Source of the DNA: Eumeta japonica | Taxonomy: Eukaryota > Arthropoda > Insecta > Lepidoptera > Psychidae | Reading direction: 5' to 3' | NCBI GenBank assembly: GCA_005406025.1 | Contig: BGZK01000091.1 | Coordinates: 434,001-498,000 of the forward strand | DNA length: 64,000 bases | Shown here: positions 53,301 to 64,000 of the stretch, piece after piece | Position numbering within the stretch: position 1 is the first letter of the stretch | Layout of the letters: the number at the start of each line of letters is the position of its first letter | Notes under the pieces: model-generated | What the model saw: the letters and a program-made list of their open reading frames with translations, nothing else | What the model was told of the DNA's origin: nothing | The model's database searches: none | Position numbers and translations under genes: made by a program

Positions 53301-55131
53301 TCAGGAATTTATTATAATCAGTCATGATAATACTACCTATAAACAAGTTAAAATAAGAAAATAATTTGTTGTGCTCAGTTTTACAAAAGCACAGTTCACT
53401 AGAAGCTTTTATCACTATTTACATATATTTTTCATGATAATAAATTTGAAATATCCTTTAAAACAAATTTAGATCTCTACCGACAGACCATTATAAATTC
53501 GATATACAGTCTTTTTTCTAAGTAAAAATGAAATAAAACTAAGAATCATAATTGGGATGAATAGCTAATTATCAGATAGTTTACATATGTGATGATATAT
53601 GAAAGCATATTTCATAAACATTGAGAATATTTCATTCATAACATGCCTAAAAATACTCATTTCATATTATAATGATTATATATCATCCTTTAAATATCAT
53701 ACAAATTGTGATTATTATCATATGATAACTATACATATGTATAGTAGCACAATTATTACAAGCCATCAACATTTTCAAAGATACATTATTTTACTTTTAT
53801 GATAGTCTGTAAAAAGATTTTGTTTATTTTCAAATACCTTTCATTTACATCAAAAATAAATAATACATATATAAAATTACACAAGTCAAACTATGAAACA
53901 AATACATATTAATATAATCAGTTAATCTCACAAATGGCGCGTGGCACACGGCACTAAACTTAGCCAATCCACGTCAGTCACACCTTAGGGAAATAGGCCT
54001 TTACCCCTGTACCATGATTTAGTGTGGGACTACAGTTACGGGCTGTCTATTAACAACCATTCTCACGGAGACAATGACGACGGCTTAACAATATTTTTAG
54101 GAAAAACAGAGCGAGTAGTTTGATTTCACTTAAAACGCAATTGAAAAATTCGCGCCTGTACTCAGGGTTTCATTTACTGATTCCAAAACGGCGTTCTTCG
54201 CCATACACATACAACGCAAGAACACTTTCGACACTCTTCCGCGCGTTTGTCATCCCGCCACGCCAGCCGAGATGAAAGAGTCGGTGCTGGAAGGCGAATC
54301 AGGGGTAAGGTCGAACTTTGGGTTTTTGGAAAATAAGTACAGCACAACCTCGCACACAATTCTGAAATTAAGATATACTTCATGTTGTACATGCTTAATT
54401 AACTAATAAATATTTTACTGGAACTTGTAGCATCACAATATGATTTGAAAGCATGGAGCAAAACAGCATTTATGTAGTATGACAAAAAATTATTTAATAA
54501 GCATTTTAATTTTTTTATTGTGCGAATTAAACAGTTATACATTAGAACACTTCATATTCTTCTTCTCCAATTGCAATCAATGTAGAGTAATAGATATCCT
54601 ACTAAATATCCTACTAAAATATACTTAAAAAACATTTTTTTTAAACATTATTTAGGGATAAATAAAATCGTATTCAATTAAAAACCATTACCATTCATAA
54701 ACCATCAGTGTCAATTGATGGTTTACGAATGGCCAATTCGGGGTGTCACCGGCGCGCGGGCGTGTCGCGTCCTCCCCCGTGACGCCCCGCTGACACCGGC
54801 AGCTAGTCATTGCGGCGCGCCTTGCGTTAGTTTCAGAAACCCCACCAAGTTAGCATTGGATTAAGTTAAGCTTACATTTTTAAGATATATTTCTTTATTC
54901 ACGTATCTTCAATGAATTTTAAAGAAGACAAAGAGATAGTGATGTATTTTTTTCGTTTTTATGACTTTATTGTTTATGCATCAACTATGTATCCCAAGAG
55001 TATAATGAAATATATATATATGATAGACTCCCATTTGCCCACGTATATTTAAAATTCACACAATAAAAATCAAAGCCTCGGAATTGAAATTCGCATAATG
55101 GTATCTCTACTTTACACACAAATCCACTTCT
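50308..55131. other. 3' UTRs of AdSS and Sgf11 with intergenic DNA
   Basis: AdSS transcripts could end after AATAAA at 51082-51087 or 51540-51545. On the minus strand an AATAAA (54966-54971 read in reverse) would end Sgf11 about 165 bp after its stop. A repeat copy lies at 52045-52460. A CpG-richer patch occurs at 53930-54310 and a very GC-rich one at 54735-54830; neither is explained. Confidence 0.6.
52045..52460 (+). repeat. 'TTCCGTAGTCAAC...GGAACCCTTATAG' lepidopteran element, partial
   Basis: It begins TTTTTTGGATTCCGTAGTCA, ACACGGAACCCTTATAGCTT, CGCCATGTCCGTCTGTCTGT. It passes through CTAGAAAGCTATAATTTG, AAATCACGCCAACAAAATGG and GAGATATCGTTAGATAGC and ends TTCACTTGACCAGTTTTTTT. It is related to the 14562 and 41095 families by its head. 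Confidence 0.75.
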
Positions 55132-55366
55132 TTAATCCCTCCCATTAGGTGACATGTTCCTCTCCCTCTTGATTTTGCTCTTGCCCGGTGCGCGGTGCCT
55201 ATCTCTCTTCCTGCTCGAGGAGGAGCACGATGAAGATGGGCTGGAATCAAGAGGCGAGCCTGCTTCGTCGGCCGCGATTGCCGCGCCCTCTGGTGTGCTA
55301 GGTTCCAACACGCTGTTGCGCAAAGCGCGTCGCTGCTCTTCCGTGTGTTGCGGGCAACGAGTTGAC
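55132..55366 (-). CDS. Sgf11: Sgf11 exon 4 (end of SCA7 motif and C-terminal tail)
   Basis: Acceptor CATTAATAG before GTCAACTCG; stop at 55132-55134. It encodes STRCPQHTEEQRRALRNSVL, supplying C236 and H239 of the SCA7 motif, then a Ser-rich stretch and a Lys/Arg tail ending NMSPNGRD. Open frames on the other strand and in the +1 frame here are shadows. Confidence 0.92.
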
Positions 55367-58300
55367 CTATTAATGTTAGTTGCACAAAAACAATTAATAA
55401 ACTTTCAATATGATGAGTTTCTAAAAGATCATTTTCAAAGGTTAAACTTATAAATCTTTACATGATTTTAAAAACGATTTACGATATGAATAGAGTAGTT
55501 ATTTGTTTATAGTTAATTTTGCTATAATATATTATTTAAAAAGATTTTAACACTCTCGTATAATGGCATTTAAATTATACTATTCAATAGACAAATATGA
55601 TACTCAATCCTAAATTTAAAAAATTATCTTTAAATAAAGATTAACTTAAACCAGCAAATACAAAATTTGTGCAATAAAGGATATATAATTTTTAGTTTAT
55701 TAATAATACAATAAACCTGTTTAGGTATACTTTTTTTATCTTTGTGAGATAACATTTGAGTTAATAACTATTCATCCATTTAAAACTAAAAATCAAAAAT
55801 TTCGAGAAGTTTTTCAATCTTAAGTAAAAGTTTTAAAGCTTTACTTCAGACAAATTTTGCTAAAAGCACCCATAAAATGAACTTAAAAATTTCTGTTTAC
55901 TAGAATTAATTTTCAAATGGAAAGAATATATGCATATATGACCATGTAAATTTCATTATCGAATAATAATTTTTACATAAGTTAATTATGATTTTTTTAA
56001 TATTGAATTGTAGATGACTCATAATATAATATTTACATCAAAATGAAATTTGTTCTAAAATAAAGAAAAAATAATCATCTTAATCAGAATACTTTCTTTA
56101 TACACAATATTAATAAAATTCATAAAATCTAGCATGAATCATTATCAGCATGGCGCGATTTAATATTAATTGTTTAAAAAAAAGCTATAAAAATTATATT
56201 TTTCATAATAACTCTATGGAAGTATGAACAGCCACTGCTATGGCATTTACCAAAAAGTTGAGTAGTGTAATTATATGAATTTGCATTTAAGCTATGAAAT
56301 ACCACAAAAGTTTGAAATCTAGCTTATTAACCTGAATATTTATATCCAGAAGTATCCAGAGACTTTTCTAAATGAAAATCGTTAGATAAAATAAGCTATA
56401 TTAAGACCATAAATGAATGTCCTGGTTCTGAAATCCATAGTTAGGACAAATTAATTATATATTTTTTATATAGTTATTCAAAATTATTGGAATTTTACAA
56501 TTGCGGCTACCTAGTACACAACTTCTTGGTGTGTTCAGATACCACACCGCAAATCTGCAGAAGGAGATTCTTCTTCTCATTGGCAGTCATAGTCTCATAT
56601 GTAGCACCCCCATCTTGATTAGCATTTGCATCTGCATGGTGCATACCATTGTTGTTTCTGCTGTTGCCACTGACAAGCATAAAGTTTTTTACCTCTTTTA
56701 AGGAATTTCTCTTTTTTTTGGTAATTAATATACAATAGCATACTCGAATATTTTTTTAATGTTTATAAGTACCTTCCATTCACTTTTTTAAAATAATTAT
56801 AATATTGGCACATTGTTTAGTTTTTCTATACAAATTACAATTCTATGTATCTTTCTCTCATATATATTTTAAAATATCTGTAATACTGATGTACTGCTTA
56901 GATAAATGAATATTGATGTTTTTGGAGACCCTCTGCCAAGATTTCAACTAAAAATTAAAAACACTGTATTAGTTCATTAATATAAACATAAAATAATAAT
57001 TATTTATTTTTCTGTAGTGCAACTTATTAGTAGGTTAACAGATAGTTTACTAGAAAACAGAAAACAACTTCAATTTAGAATAAATGTTTTATACAGAATA
57101 ATATCTAAGTTAGAAAACTTGGCCATAGGGCTCACCCCTATGACCCATGAAAATGATACTCATGCGCCCAATACAAATATCTGGCTTACAAATTAACAAT
57201 AGTCAAATATCTGGACTTTACATATAATCATATTTAAATTTTTACAACTATCTAGAAGTCTAAAAAAATGTAGATAAATGAGTACACGCGAATATACACA
57301 AACACACACACGCGCGTAAACAAACACACCATGCACATGTACAAATGCATTTATATAAATACACACTGGAAAAAGAAATATATCCATGGGAATAAATTAA
57401 GGCTTTTTTATGTTCCACATTGTTTTACAAAAAACTGTAATCAATTATGAAATAGCAAATTTTGATAAAACTAAAATTATTCAATTATTAACAGTTTTAG
57501 GACCTACGATAAAAAATATGTATACAATGATACCAAACTGTTATGGCTTAACTGTATTAAGTTTGTTGAAAAGGCATAAATACATTTAAGTTCTTATTGC
57601 AAATAACAGTATTAAAACAAATCTGGAGAAAACAAAATAAATTTGGAGATCAGATTAGTCCATTGGCCGATAATATCCCAGTCTTTTTGGGAGTTCTTTG
57701 TTTTTTGCTATGGACTTACGTACACACATCGACGGCTACAAGAGAAAAAATTATGGAAGTTTTTTCTAATAAAAAAAACTTCAAATTCTACAAATATTTG
57801 ATATTGTAGAGCATAGCATGGCGAAATGTTAAAACAACACAATATAGTTTAAAGCTCAAAAAAAAAGTAAAGATTGAGCTTATTGCTCATAATACTTACT
57901 TGTGCACCTTCTTACGAGTGTTCGCCCTCACTCGTTTTTTCCGCCTCTCTGTGGGGAATGTGCTTCCAGCCCAGTCAGCATCGTCTTCATCATCGCTCAG
58001 TAGACCAGCATATGAAGTTGGCTCACGGCTTCCAGAGGCGATGCGGCGCGAAGCAATACGCGAGCTGTTTCGACCCATGCCTGGATAATAAAATATGAAA
58101 ACTTTTAACTCAAAAACCAAGGGAACAAAATAACTTACTCTCACTTAATAATTTTATATCTTCAAAAAAGACTTATGTACTTTAAAGGTAATAATGTTTG
58201 CCAGTATCTTTATAGGGTTATAGACAATTGGTTTGAGTTATTAAAATTGATGACTTTTACATATTTCACAATAATTGCAAAACATTTAATTTATTTTCTT

Positions 58301-61300
58301 AATTTACTTACTAAATTAAAGCATAAAATGAGGAATTTCTAATGATTGCCTATCGAGTTATTGCTAAAATATGTATATACAAGTCCTACTAATCAATGCA
58401 TATACATATAGGGTAGATTTGGTCATACATATTTTTGCAAATATTCATAATTTCCTTCTTTTTTAAAATAATTTTGCCAAAGTAACTATCACAAAATTAT
58501 AGCATTGAAAATACACTTATAAGTAATATAGATACAACCCTAATAAGTGCTCGGCCAGACTGCATGCACGGGCGCGATGCGGTCACGTAGCGATGCGAAG
58601 AACTCGAATTCCGCCCTGTGCTCGGGCTCCCATTAAAGACCCTCAATATGTTGTTTATTGTCCGTCACGCCGCTATCACACTAACCGCGTTATTTTTAAA
58701 AAATATATCTAATCACTTACTTACAAATGACACTGTCAGTGCTATAAAGGTCACCGATAGTATTATTAAATTAGTATTAAATTTTTCATGTGTTTTATTC
58801 ACCTCCAAACAAACAAGGCAAAATAAGGCAAATTATCGCGTAAACGATACACATCCCGCAATATTAATTGCGGACTCGCAGGTTGTTGACTGTTAGGGTA
58901 AGTTACACTATAAAGTTTTAAGAGTCGCAGCAATGTTACCTCTGCAAACCCCCCCATCAATTAATCATGTTTACATGTTCGATAGCAGTGAAAGGCATTG
59001 TTATTAAACATATATAATTTAATCACATACAATCTTAGTTTCAAAAACGTTATTAACGTACGTAATATACTATACTATCATTATAAAAAACGTGTCTATC
59101 AAAAAAAAAAAAACAGCATATAAGCTGTAACCTATACCTTATCAGTGCTGATCGCGGCTGTGCGAAGCGGATCGCGCGTACGCTGTTGGCTACCTAGCCC
59201 TTCGCACCACTGCCGCACGATACCACGGTTAATAACTTGTATCTACGCGTCAGCTGTTGTTCTATCCAGGATATTTTTCTCAGAAACGGCTATGGGCTAT
59301 GGCTATGGTTTCTTTGGCAAAACTGTTTTATAAGGGGAGGTGTTCGCAACGAAAACTTCCCTGCACACCCCAACGTGCACACGGCGTGAACACATAAATT
59401 ATCTTATTTAAATCCGTACAATTTGTATAGACGAGTTTCAAACTCGTAATTCATGAATAGCAAAACATATTTTCGGTACAATTTTATAGCGTAAAAGTAC
59501 AAAAATAATGAGGTTTTATAAAATGTACAATATTTTGTAAATAAAGATATAAGTTCGCATGAGTTTTATTTTCAAAAGCATCATGCACATATGCAGTATA
59601 GTCTCGGTAATCCTTCAAAGGGAATACCACGTGACATAGATGTCGACGGCCCTAATGACGGTAGGACCATCATGAGAGGTAAAACTTTTCTACAATGTTT
59701 CACAGAGTAAGTTTGGTCCGCACACACCATTCCTTTCCGAAATCCCACTTGTACGTCTCATTCATTCATTCTCAGTCTCATTCATAACTCTTTCGATAAT
59801 GATTTTCGCATACAGTTTATCAACGACGATGAGGAGGTTTATAGAGTGGCAATTTGTGCAAACCTACCATAAGCCTTTTCCTTTATAGAGGGGTACAATG
59901 ACTACTTTACAGCAGTCATTAGGTACCCTATGACTTTTCCAGAATTTGTTAAAGAGCTGGTACAGCAGGCTTGCCCATACCCTTGCTATACCCCCACCGC
60001 CCCTCAGCATCTCTGACGAAACTCTATCATATCCGGCAGCTTTTCCAACTTTCAAACGTTTTAGTGCTTTCACAATTTCATCCGTCGTAATTTCACTTTC
60101 ATTTCCATCATCAATCATATACTCAGCCGCAGTAACATTGTCATCTGCAATTGTATCATCACATGCAAAAACGCTTTCGAAATTATTCATCCAGTGCTCT
60201 TTCACATTATTTTCCTCATTCAGTAACTATCCATTATCATCAATAATTACATGTATACATGATGTCTCGGATTTATTCCGGGTCTTTTACACCATATGCC
60301 AAAAAAGTTATTGGTTTGCCTGGAAATTATCTGAGAATCTCCTATCATAGCATTCTTTTATTTCATTTACACATTCTTTAGCTCTCATTTATGCACCTTT
60401 ATACACATACTTTCAACATCTTTTAGCTTATCTTTCATGATGTCCTTTCTTTGTACTTTGTGGATGAGCTTTACGGACAGTAAATCCAGCTATGCTTTCT
60501 TTTTTTCATTGACTACTTTCCTTACTTCGAAATCCCACCATTTATTATCCTTTTTACTAACATTTGTTCTCTTATTTACTCCATATACCTTTTTTGCTTC
60601 ATCTAGTAATACAGATTTCGTCACCTTCCATAATTCATCAAGTTTTAAATATTCATACTCTTTGATTTCATCCAAATTATCTTTAAATCGCTCTACATAC
60701 TCATCTTTTATATTCCGATCCTGTAACTTAACAACTGTTTATTTGTTCTAGCTCCATAGTGACCATTTTTGTACGGTGTCGCCAACCCTGGCATAAAACC
60801 TTAATTTGACAGACCACTAAGAAGCGGTCTATACTAACATTGATACTACGGTACACTTTCATATCCACAACTTTGTTTCTAAAATGATCATCCACAATTA
60901 TAAAATCTATCTTGCTTTTGTCTTTTCCTCTTTGGTAAGTATATGAGTGTATTCTTCTGTGGTCAAACAGAGTGTTTGTCATAGACAAGTTAAACTCTTG
61001 CCACAGTAGAAGAAAGCAATCACCATTCTCATTCACTCTTTCAGCTCCAAATTTACCTAAGACTCTCTCATATCCATCCTGTTGTACACCCACCCAGCCA
61101 TTTAAATCACCTAATATTACTATCCTTTCATTTCTGTCACATTTCACTAATATGTCCTTCACATCAGCCCAAAACTCCTCCCACTCCTCAAGCGGTTTGG
61201 ACATAGCGGGTTGTATACACCTAAAATAAAAATTCGTGTCAGTTCAATTTTAACTCGGAGCCAGAGGAGCCTTGGACATACACATTCATGACCGTTTACA

Positions 61301-62772
61301 CATTCAGATAATTTATAGTTTTTTTTCTAATATTAATTATCAGAATGATTTGAAATTTAAATCACTTGACAAGACATTTTTGTCAGAACACCATAAAGAG
61401 CTTTGATTATATTTGTATGAAGAGCTAAGGCAAATAAAAATTTTCCTTGTAAATAAAAATTCTCTATTATATGTGGGAATATATCCCCAAGGAATAAGTA
61501 ATGTGGCAAATGTGATTTTGTCATCTAAATATAGTTCATCCAAAAAGAATAATTGTGTCTGGAGGAACAAAAATATTCCCAATATTCGGCATAAATCATG
61601 AGAAGACAGCTTTTTAAAAAGCAATAATGCTACATGTAAACCAGCTAGCTCCAAATAATTTTATTATTAAAGAAGTTATTATCTAAAACTATAGTAAGTG
61701 TATTAGACTGTAAATAAAGAAATTTACAAATGAATACAATACGTGAATATAATTTTTAACACATGAGTACTGCAATTCAAATAATAGATCTGTGAACAAG
61801 TAACTATGACTGGAATGTAATAAGGAGGTATGTTTCATTACTCTTCTTTTTAAAGTTTTGGTTTTTACTTGAGGACTCTTTCATAAGTTTCTTTGGCCAT
61901 TGCTTTAGAAAATAATCACATATATACCCAATTTAAGACATGGTAGTAAAATGCTTGTATATCAATCCAGCCCTTCTAAATTTTAAAAATTCACTAATTT
62001 TTATATTTATCTGATCAGACTGCATGAGATACAGAGATTTTCTTTTTAATATTAGTGTTTTGGTAAAAAATTTTGGTCATAAATACAATTTTTGTAGTAT
62101 ACATTTAATGATTTGATGATTTATACAGTATTTAATGTACTTTGATTTGATTTTAGTAAGTTTTATAAAAAATACGATTTATTTATTACTGTTAACTAGA
62201 GTTAACCAATTTTTTTTTAGATTAATGTCATATCAAACAAATTCGTATATCAAGAGAGATATGTCTTCAGTTAAAGGATACCATAAAAAACACAATTCGA
62301 TTTTTGGTTTGATAATTCAACAATCGTCCTCTTGAACTTAACATTAACTTTTTAAACATACGATTCGCAATAATAGAGGTTGAATACAAATTGATAGGAG
62401 AAAAAACATTATTTCACCCATGCATTTTTCAAGATGAGGAGCAAAGCGAGTCGCAGAAACAGGTCTTTCGCAGTTAGGGCAAGAACAGTTAGTATCTATC
62501 GTTTTCTTCAAGATGGAAAATCCAAATACGTCGCATTCCGGTGAATTCACAATTAAATAGGGCTCGTTGTCTTCTTTTTCGCCTTCAATAAGATCTGTGA
62601 GGCCGGTCTTTAAGCCGTGATGGAATTCAAACAAAAATCCCATTGTAACGTCCTCCAAGAGGCTTTCATAAATAAAATTCGCAGCATCTTCAGCATTACT
62701 TTCACTCTGCATGAAATCAAAAAACTTCGCATTCAAGTCATTCATGCTAAGCTCACTTATAATGGTACTCAT
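55132..62772 (-). CDS. Sgf11: SAGA-associated factor 11 / ataxin-7-like 3 (4 exons, 309 aa)
   Basis: Joined from minus-strand exons 62772-62418, 58080-57900, 56669-56511 and 55366-55132: 930 bases, 309 codons plus stop, all introns GT...AG in phase. Sgf11 anchors the ubiquitin protease Nonstop/USP22 with e(y)2/ENY2 in the SAGA deubiquitinase module, which removes ubiquitin from histone H2B in the nucleus. The N-terminal helix (residues ~25-60, FIYESLLEDVTMGFLFEFHH) binds ENY2. The Sgf11 zinc finger is C98-x2-C101-x11-H113-x3-C117 (CPNCERPVSATRFAPHLEKC), followed across the junction by MGMGRNSSRIASRR, the arginine-rich patch that docks on the nucleosome acidic face. An acidic block (LLSDDEDDADW) and a basic NLS-like stretch (ERRKKRVRANTRKK) come next. 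A second, SCA7-type zinc motif spans exons 3/4: C219-x10-C230-x5-C236-x2-H239. The tail is Ser-rich and basic. Confidence 0.94.
55367..56510 (-). other. Sgf11 intron 3
   Basis: 1144 bp, very AT-rich, donor GTAGCC. Nothing recognised. Confidence 0.85.
56511..56669 (-). CDS. Sgf11: Sgf11 exon 3 (first half of SCA7 zinc motif)
   Basis: This exon has no ORF longer than its neighbours and was located by searching for the missing SCA7 cysteines. On the minus strand, after TTTATGCTTGTCAG, it reads GNSRNNNGMHHADANANQDG, GATYETMTANEKKNLL and LQICGVVSEHTKKLCT, ending ACTAG before donor GTAGCC. The 159 bases keep the phase between exons 2 and 4. The motif CGVVSEHTKKLC joined to TRSTRCPQH in exon 4 closely matches the vertebrate ATXN7L3 SCA7 segment. 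Confidence 0.92.
56670..57899 (-). other. Sgf11 intron 2
   Basis: 1230 bp, GT(AAGT)...AG. It holds a CA/CG-rich microsatellite-like stretch at about 57293-57332. An open frame on the plus strand at 57597-57809 has no recognisable homology. Confidence 0.85.
57900..58080 (-). CDS. Sgf11: Sgf11 exon 2
   Basis: Acceptor TTATTATCCAG before GCATGGGTCG; donor GTAAGT after CACAA. It encodes MGRNSSRIASRRIASGSREP, TSYAGLLSDDEDDADW and the basic RRKKRVRANTRKKVH stretch. The GRNSSRIASRR block directly follows the zinc finger in all Sgf11 relatives I know. Confidence 0.95.
58081..62417 (-). other. Sgf11 intron 1
   Basis: 4337 bp, donor GTGAAA. It contains the decayed RTE-like LINE (59630-61250, same strand as the gene) and a GC-richer unexplained patch at 58545-58680 and 59140-59240. 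Otherwise AT-rich. Confidence 0.85.
59630..61250 (-). pseudogene. Decayed RTE-like LINE (endonuclease plus reverse transcriptase)
   Basis: Minus-strand fragments in order: an endonuclease part with RNERIVILGDLNGWVGVQQD and GKDKSKIDFIIVDDHFRNK (61204-60728); a linker with KVYGVNKRT and KWWDFEVRKVVNEKKKA (60675-60490); an RT start with SEITTDEIVKALKRLKVGKA, AGYDRVSSEMLRGGG and VVIVPLYKGKG (60205-59864); and further RT sequence KLYAKIIIERVMNETEN (about 59820-59770). Relatives are often mis-annotated as 'craniofacial development protein 2-like'. Frameshifts separate the fragments and RT motifs downstream of the fingers are lost, so it is inactive. Confidence 0.88.
62418..62772 (-). CDS. Sgf11: Sgf11 exon 1 (ENY2-binding helix and zinc finger)
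   Basis: 118 codons plus one base. ATG at 62772-62770 (context CGAAATGAG), donor GTGAAA after TGCATGG. The apparent continuation of the frame past the donor (ending RIVCLKS) is intronic: splicing to exon 2 restores HLEKCMGMGRNSSRIASRR. Confidence 0.95.
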
Positions 62773-63793
62773 TTCGGCGATTATAAAAATAATAAACTTT
62801 TCTCAATTAAATTTAGTTATTAAGTCCATAATAATTCACTCGTCAATTAGTTTTCATTACGATCTATAACTAAACAATATCTATCCCTTAAAAAAGAATA
62901 CACAGTATTAATCTATGACTTCACGAACCTAAAGTAAAATCACAGAGTATCTAGCACATAAGACCACAGACCACATAAAACAATTATGTTTCTATTTTGC
63001 TATATGATAAAAATGTGGCTGCAAAGGTTATTTTGATGATAGTACAGCAGAAAAAGTGTTTTTGTATAAATAAAGCGTTTAAACCAAGTTATATCAAAAA
63101 TAGTTTTGTCCGCGGCATCGTTCGCGTGAGCATTGAATGAATTTGTTTAGCTTGTATGTACAGTATAACACACGAAGTTCTATCGTTGTGAAGTTAATCA
63201 CGAAAGGGTCGCAAAGGGCGTAAAATTGGTACACGGGGGAGAAGAAGGAAGAGTCGGTGAGTGTTAAACCTGCGTATTATGCCATTCGCAGATAATTCAC
63301 AGCGGCAAAGATTGGAGCGTTGTACTGTACATCGACCGATCACACTTTCATTCATGATTCAGAATGCTACCTGGTTATAAATTTTGATCGTGATCCTGTT
63401 CCTGATGCCAATTTTCCCTCCCAGATTACATTTGCGATTTCGCTACTGATTCCGAATCCGGTATTGGTTTAGCTAGATTCCCATTTTGGTCACGTTTCTG
63501 ATTCTAATCTATAAATGATTTTGATCCCTCCTGTTTTCGAATCTAAATTATGCTCCACGTGCCGTTGGAAATGTCTCCTACCGTTCACGTCCGCTACTGA
63601 TCACAGTTCCGTTTTGAACGAAGCCAGAAATATAAAGTTCGTAACAATGTAATTCATGTGCATTAAAAATGTAATTGTAACTAGAAAAAAAGGATCGCAC
63701 CCTTTGAAGGCGTGATTATATAAAACTACCTTCTCTTGCACGCGCAATTGTTTTCTATTATGATATGGAAAGCGCAACCAACGAAATTTACTG
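62773..63793. other. Upstream flank of Sgf11
   Basis: Promoter region of Sgf11, no core element recognised. It contains repeat-pair copy 2 (63168-63340) and a quasi-periodic stretch rich in GATTC/TGATC words (about 63355-63620). Confidence 0.5.
63168..63340 (+). repeat. Dispersed repeat pair, copy 2
   Basis: Counterpart of 21608-21775, same orientation. It contains TTCTATCGTTGTGAAGTTAA, GGGGGAGAAGAAGGAAGAGT, GTGAGTGTTAAACCTGCG and TTGTACTGTACATCG. Confidence 0.65.
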
Positions 63794-64000
63794 TTTTCTT
63801 TAAAAGCGCCATCTGTTAGATCGTGAAATGTAAATCACCGTTCTCTTAAAAAGGGCCATCTGTTAGATCATAAAAAAAGAAAATCAATGTTTTCTTTAAA
63901 AGCACCACCTGTTAGATTGTAAAATGTAAGACAGAGTTTTCTTTAAAAGCGCCATCTATTAGATCGTAAGATGAAAGTTAGTGTTTTCTTCAAAAGCGAC
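63794..64000 (+). repeat. Tandem repeat, 47-49-bp period, truncated by the window edge
   Basis: Units begin at 63794, 63841, 63890, 63937 and 63984, each with the core TTTTCTTTAAAAGCGCCATC followed by TGTTAGATCGT and a variable AT-rich spacer (AAATGTAA..., AAAAAAAGAAA...). The period is 47, 49, 47, 47. The array runs off the right end, so its full length is unknown. Confidence 0.9.

Noticed and set aside
57597..57809. 70-aa open frame (+) with a hydrophobic stretch in Sgf11 intron 2
   Set aside because: Lysine/phenylalanine-rich tail from AT-rich DNA, no homology recognised, no splice partners.
55366..57900. Sgf11 exon 2 joined directly to exon 4
   Set aside because: Phases also fit, but this would drop two cysteines of the SCA7 motif; exon 3 at 56511-56669 restores them and keeps phase.
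62344..62417. Sgf11 ending ...RIVCLKS after exon 1 (142-aa single-exon model)
   Set aside because: It reads through a GT donor. Splicing at 62418 restores the conserved CMGMGRNSSRIASRR junction.
63794..64000. CRISPR array
   Set aside because: Repeat cores diverge, spacers are AT-rich relatives of each other and the genome is eukaryotic; it is an ordinary tandem repeat.

Overview
The window is eukaryotic nuclear DNA, AT-rich, intron-rich and full of old transposon remnants. It most likely comes from a moth or butterfly (Lepidoptera). The genes resemble insect orthologues, and several interspersed repeats are of types I know as widespread in lepidopteran genomes: the GGTTCCGTACC...GGTACGGAACCC element, the family ending in CGGAACCCTACAC...GGCCCGACA...GCTTGGCCGG, a SINE-like sequence with GGTCACCGTCGCCCATGGA, and a tail with AAAATCCGTTCAGTA. 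The species cannot be named from sequence alone.

Four protein-coding genes are supported. (1) 2364-2705 (+) is the last coding exon of SAYSD1, an ER-associated ribosome/UFM1 sensor; its 5' exons are not recognised in the window. (2) 27992-7985 (-) is a complete four-exon gene (808 aa) for a PGAP6/TMEM8A-type GPI-specific phospholipase A2: signal peptide, glycosylated extracellular region, EGF module, then a seven-helix CREST domain. (3) 32572-50307 (+) is a complete ten-exon adenylosuccinate synthetase gene (446 aa) of AMP synthesis. (4) 62772-55132 (-) is a complete four-exon Sgf11/ATXN7L3 gene (309 aa), the zinc-finger adaptor of the SAGA deubiquitinase module. One Sgf11 exon (56511-56669) was found only by reading the minus strand for the missing half of the SCA7 zinc motif. 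All splice phases in the three complete genes close exactly with GT...AG introns. The genes form no operon or common pathway: SAYSD1 and PGAP6 are tail to tail, PGAP6 and AdSS head to head (about 4.6 kb apart), AdSS and Sgf11 tail to tail.

The rest is introns and intergenic DNA with mobile-element debris. AdSS intron 1 holds two decayed jockey-like LINE copies and an antisense RTE-like fragment (36.1-38.7 kb). Sgf11 intron 1 holds a decayed RTE-like LINE with endonuclease and reverse transcriptase parts (59.6-61.25 kb). Between PGAP6 and AdSS lies a broken copy of a multicopy arthropod protein family (29.24-30.52 kb). There is a clean hAT-type MITE with an 8-bp target duplication (13620-13922), a 750-bp foldback element with arms of about 310 bp (22127-22877), several short perfect hairpins, and a tandem array of about 47-49 bp at the right edge. 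I saw no CRISPR array, rRNA or tRNA, and no complete new defence or metabolic system. The most unusual items are the orphan gene-family relic, the long foldback element and the two-finger Sgf11.
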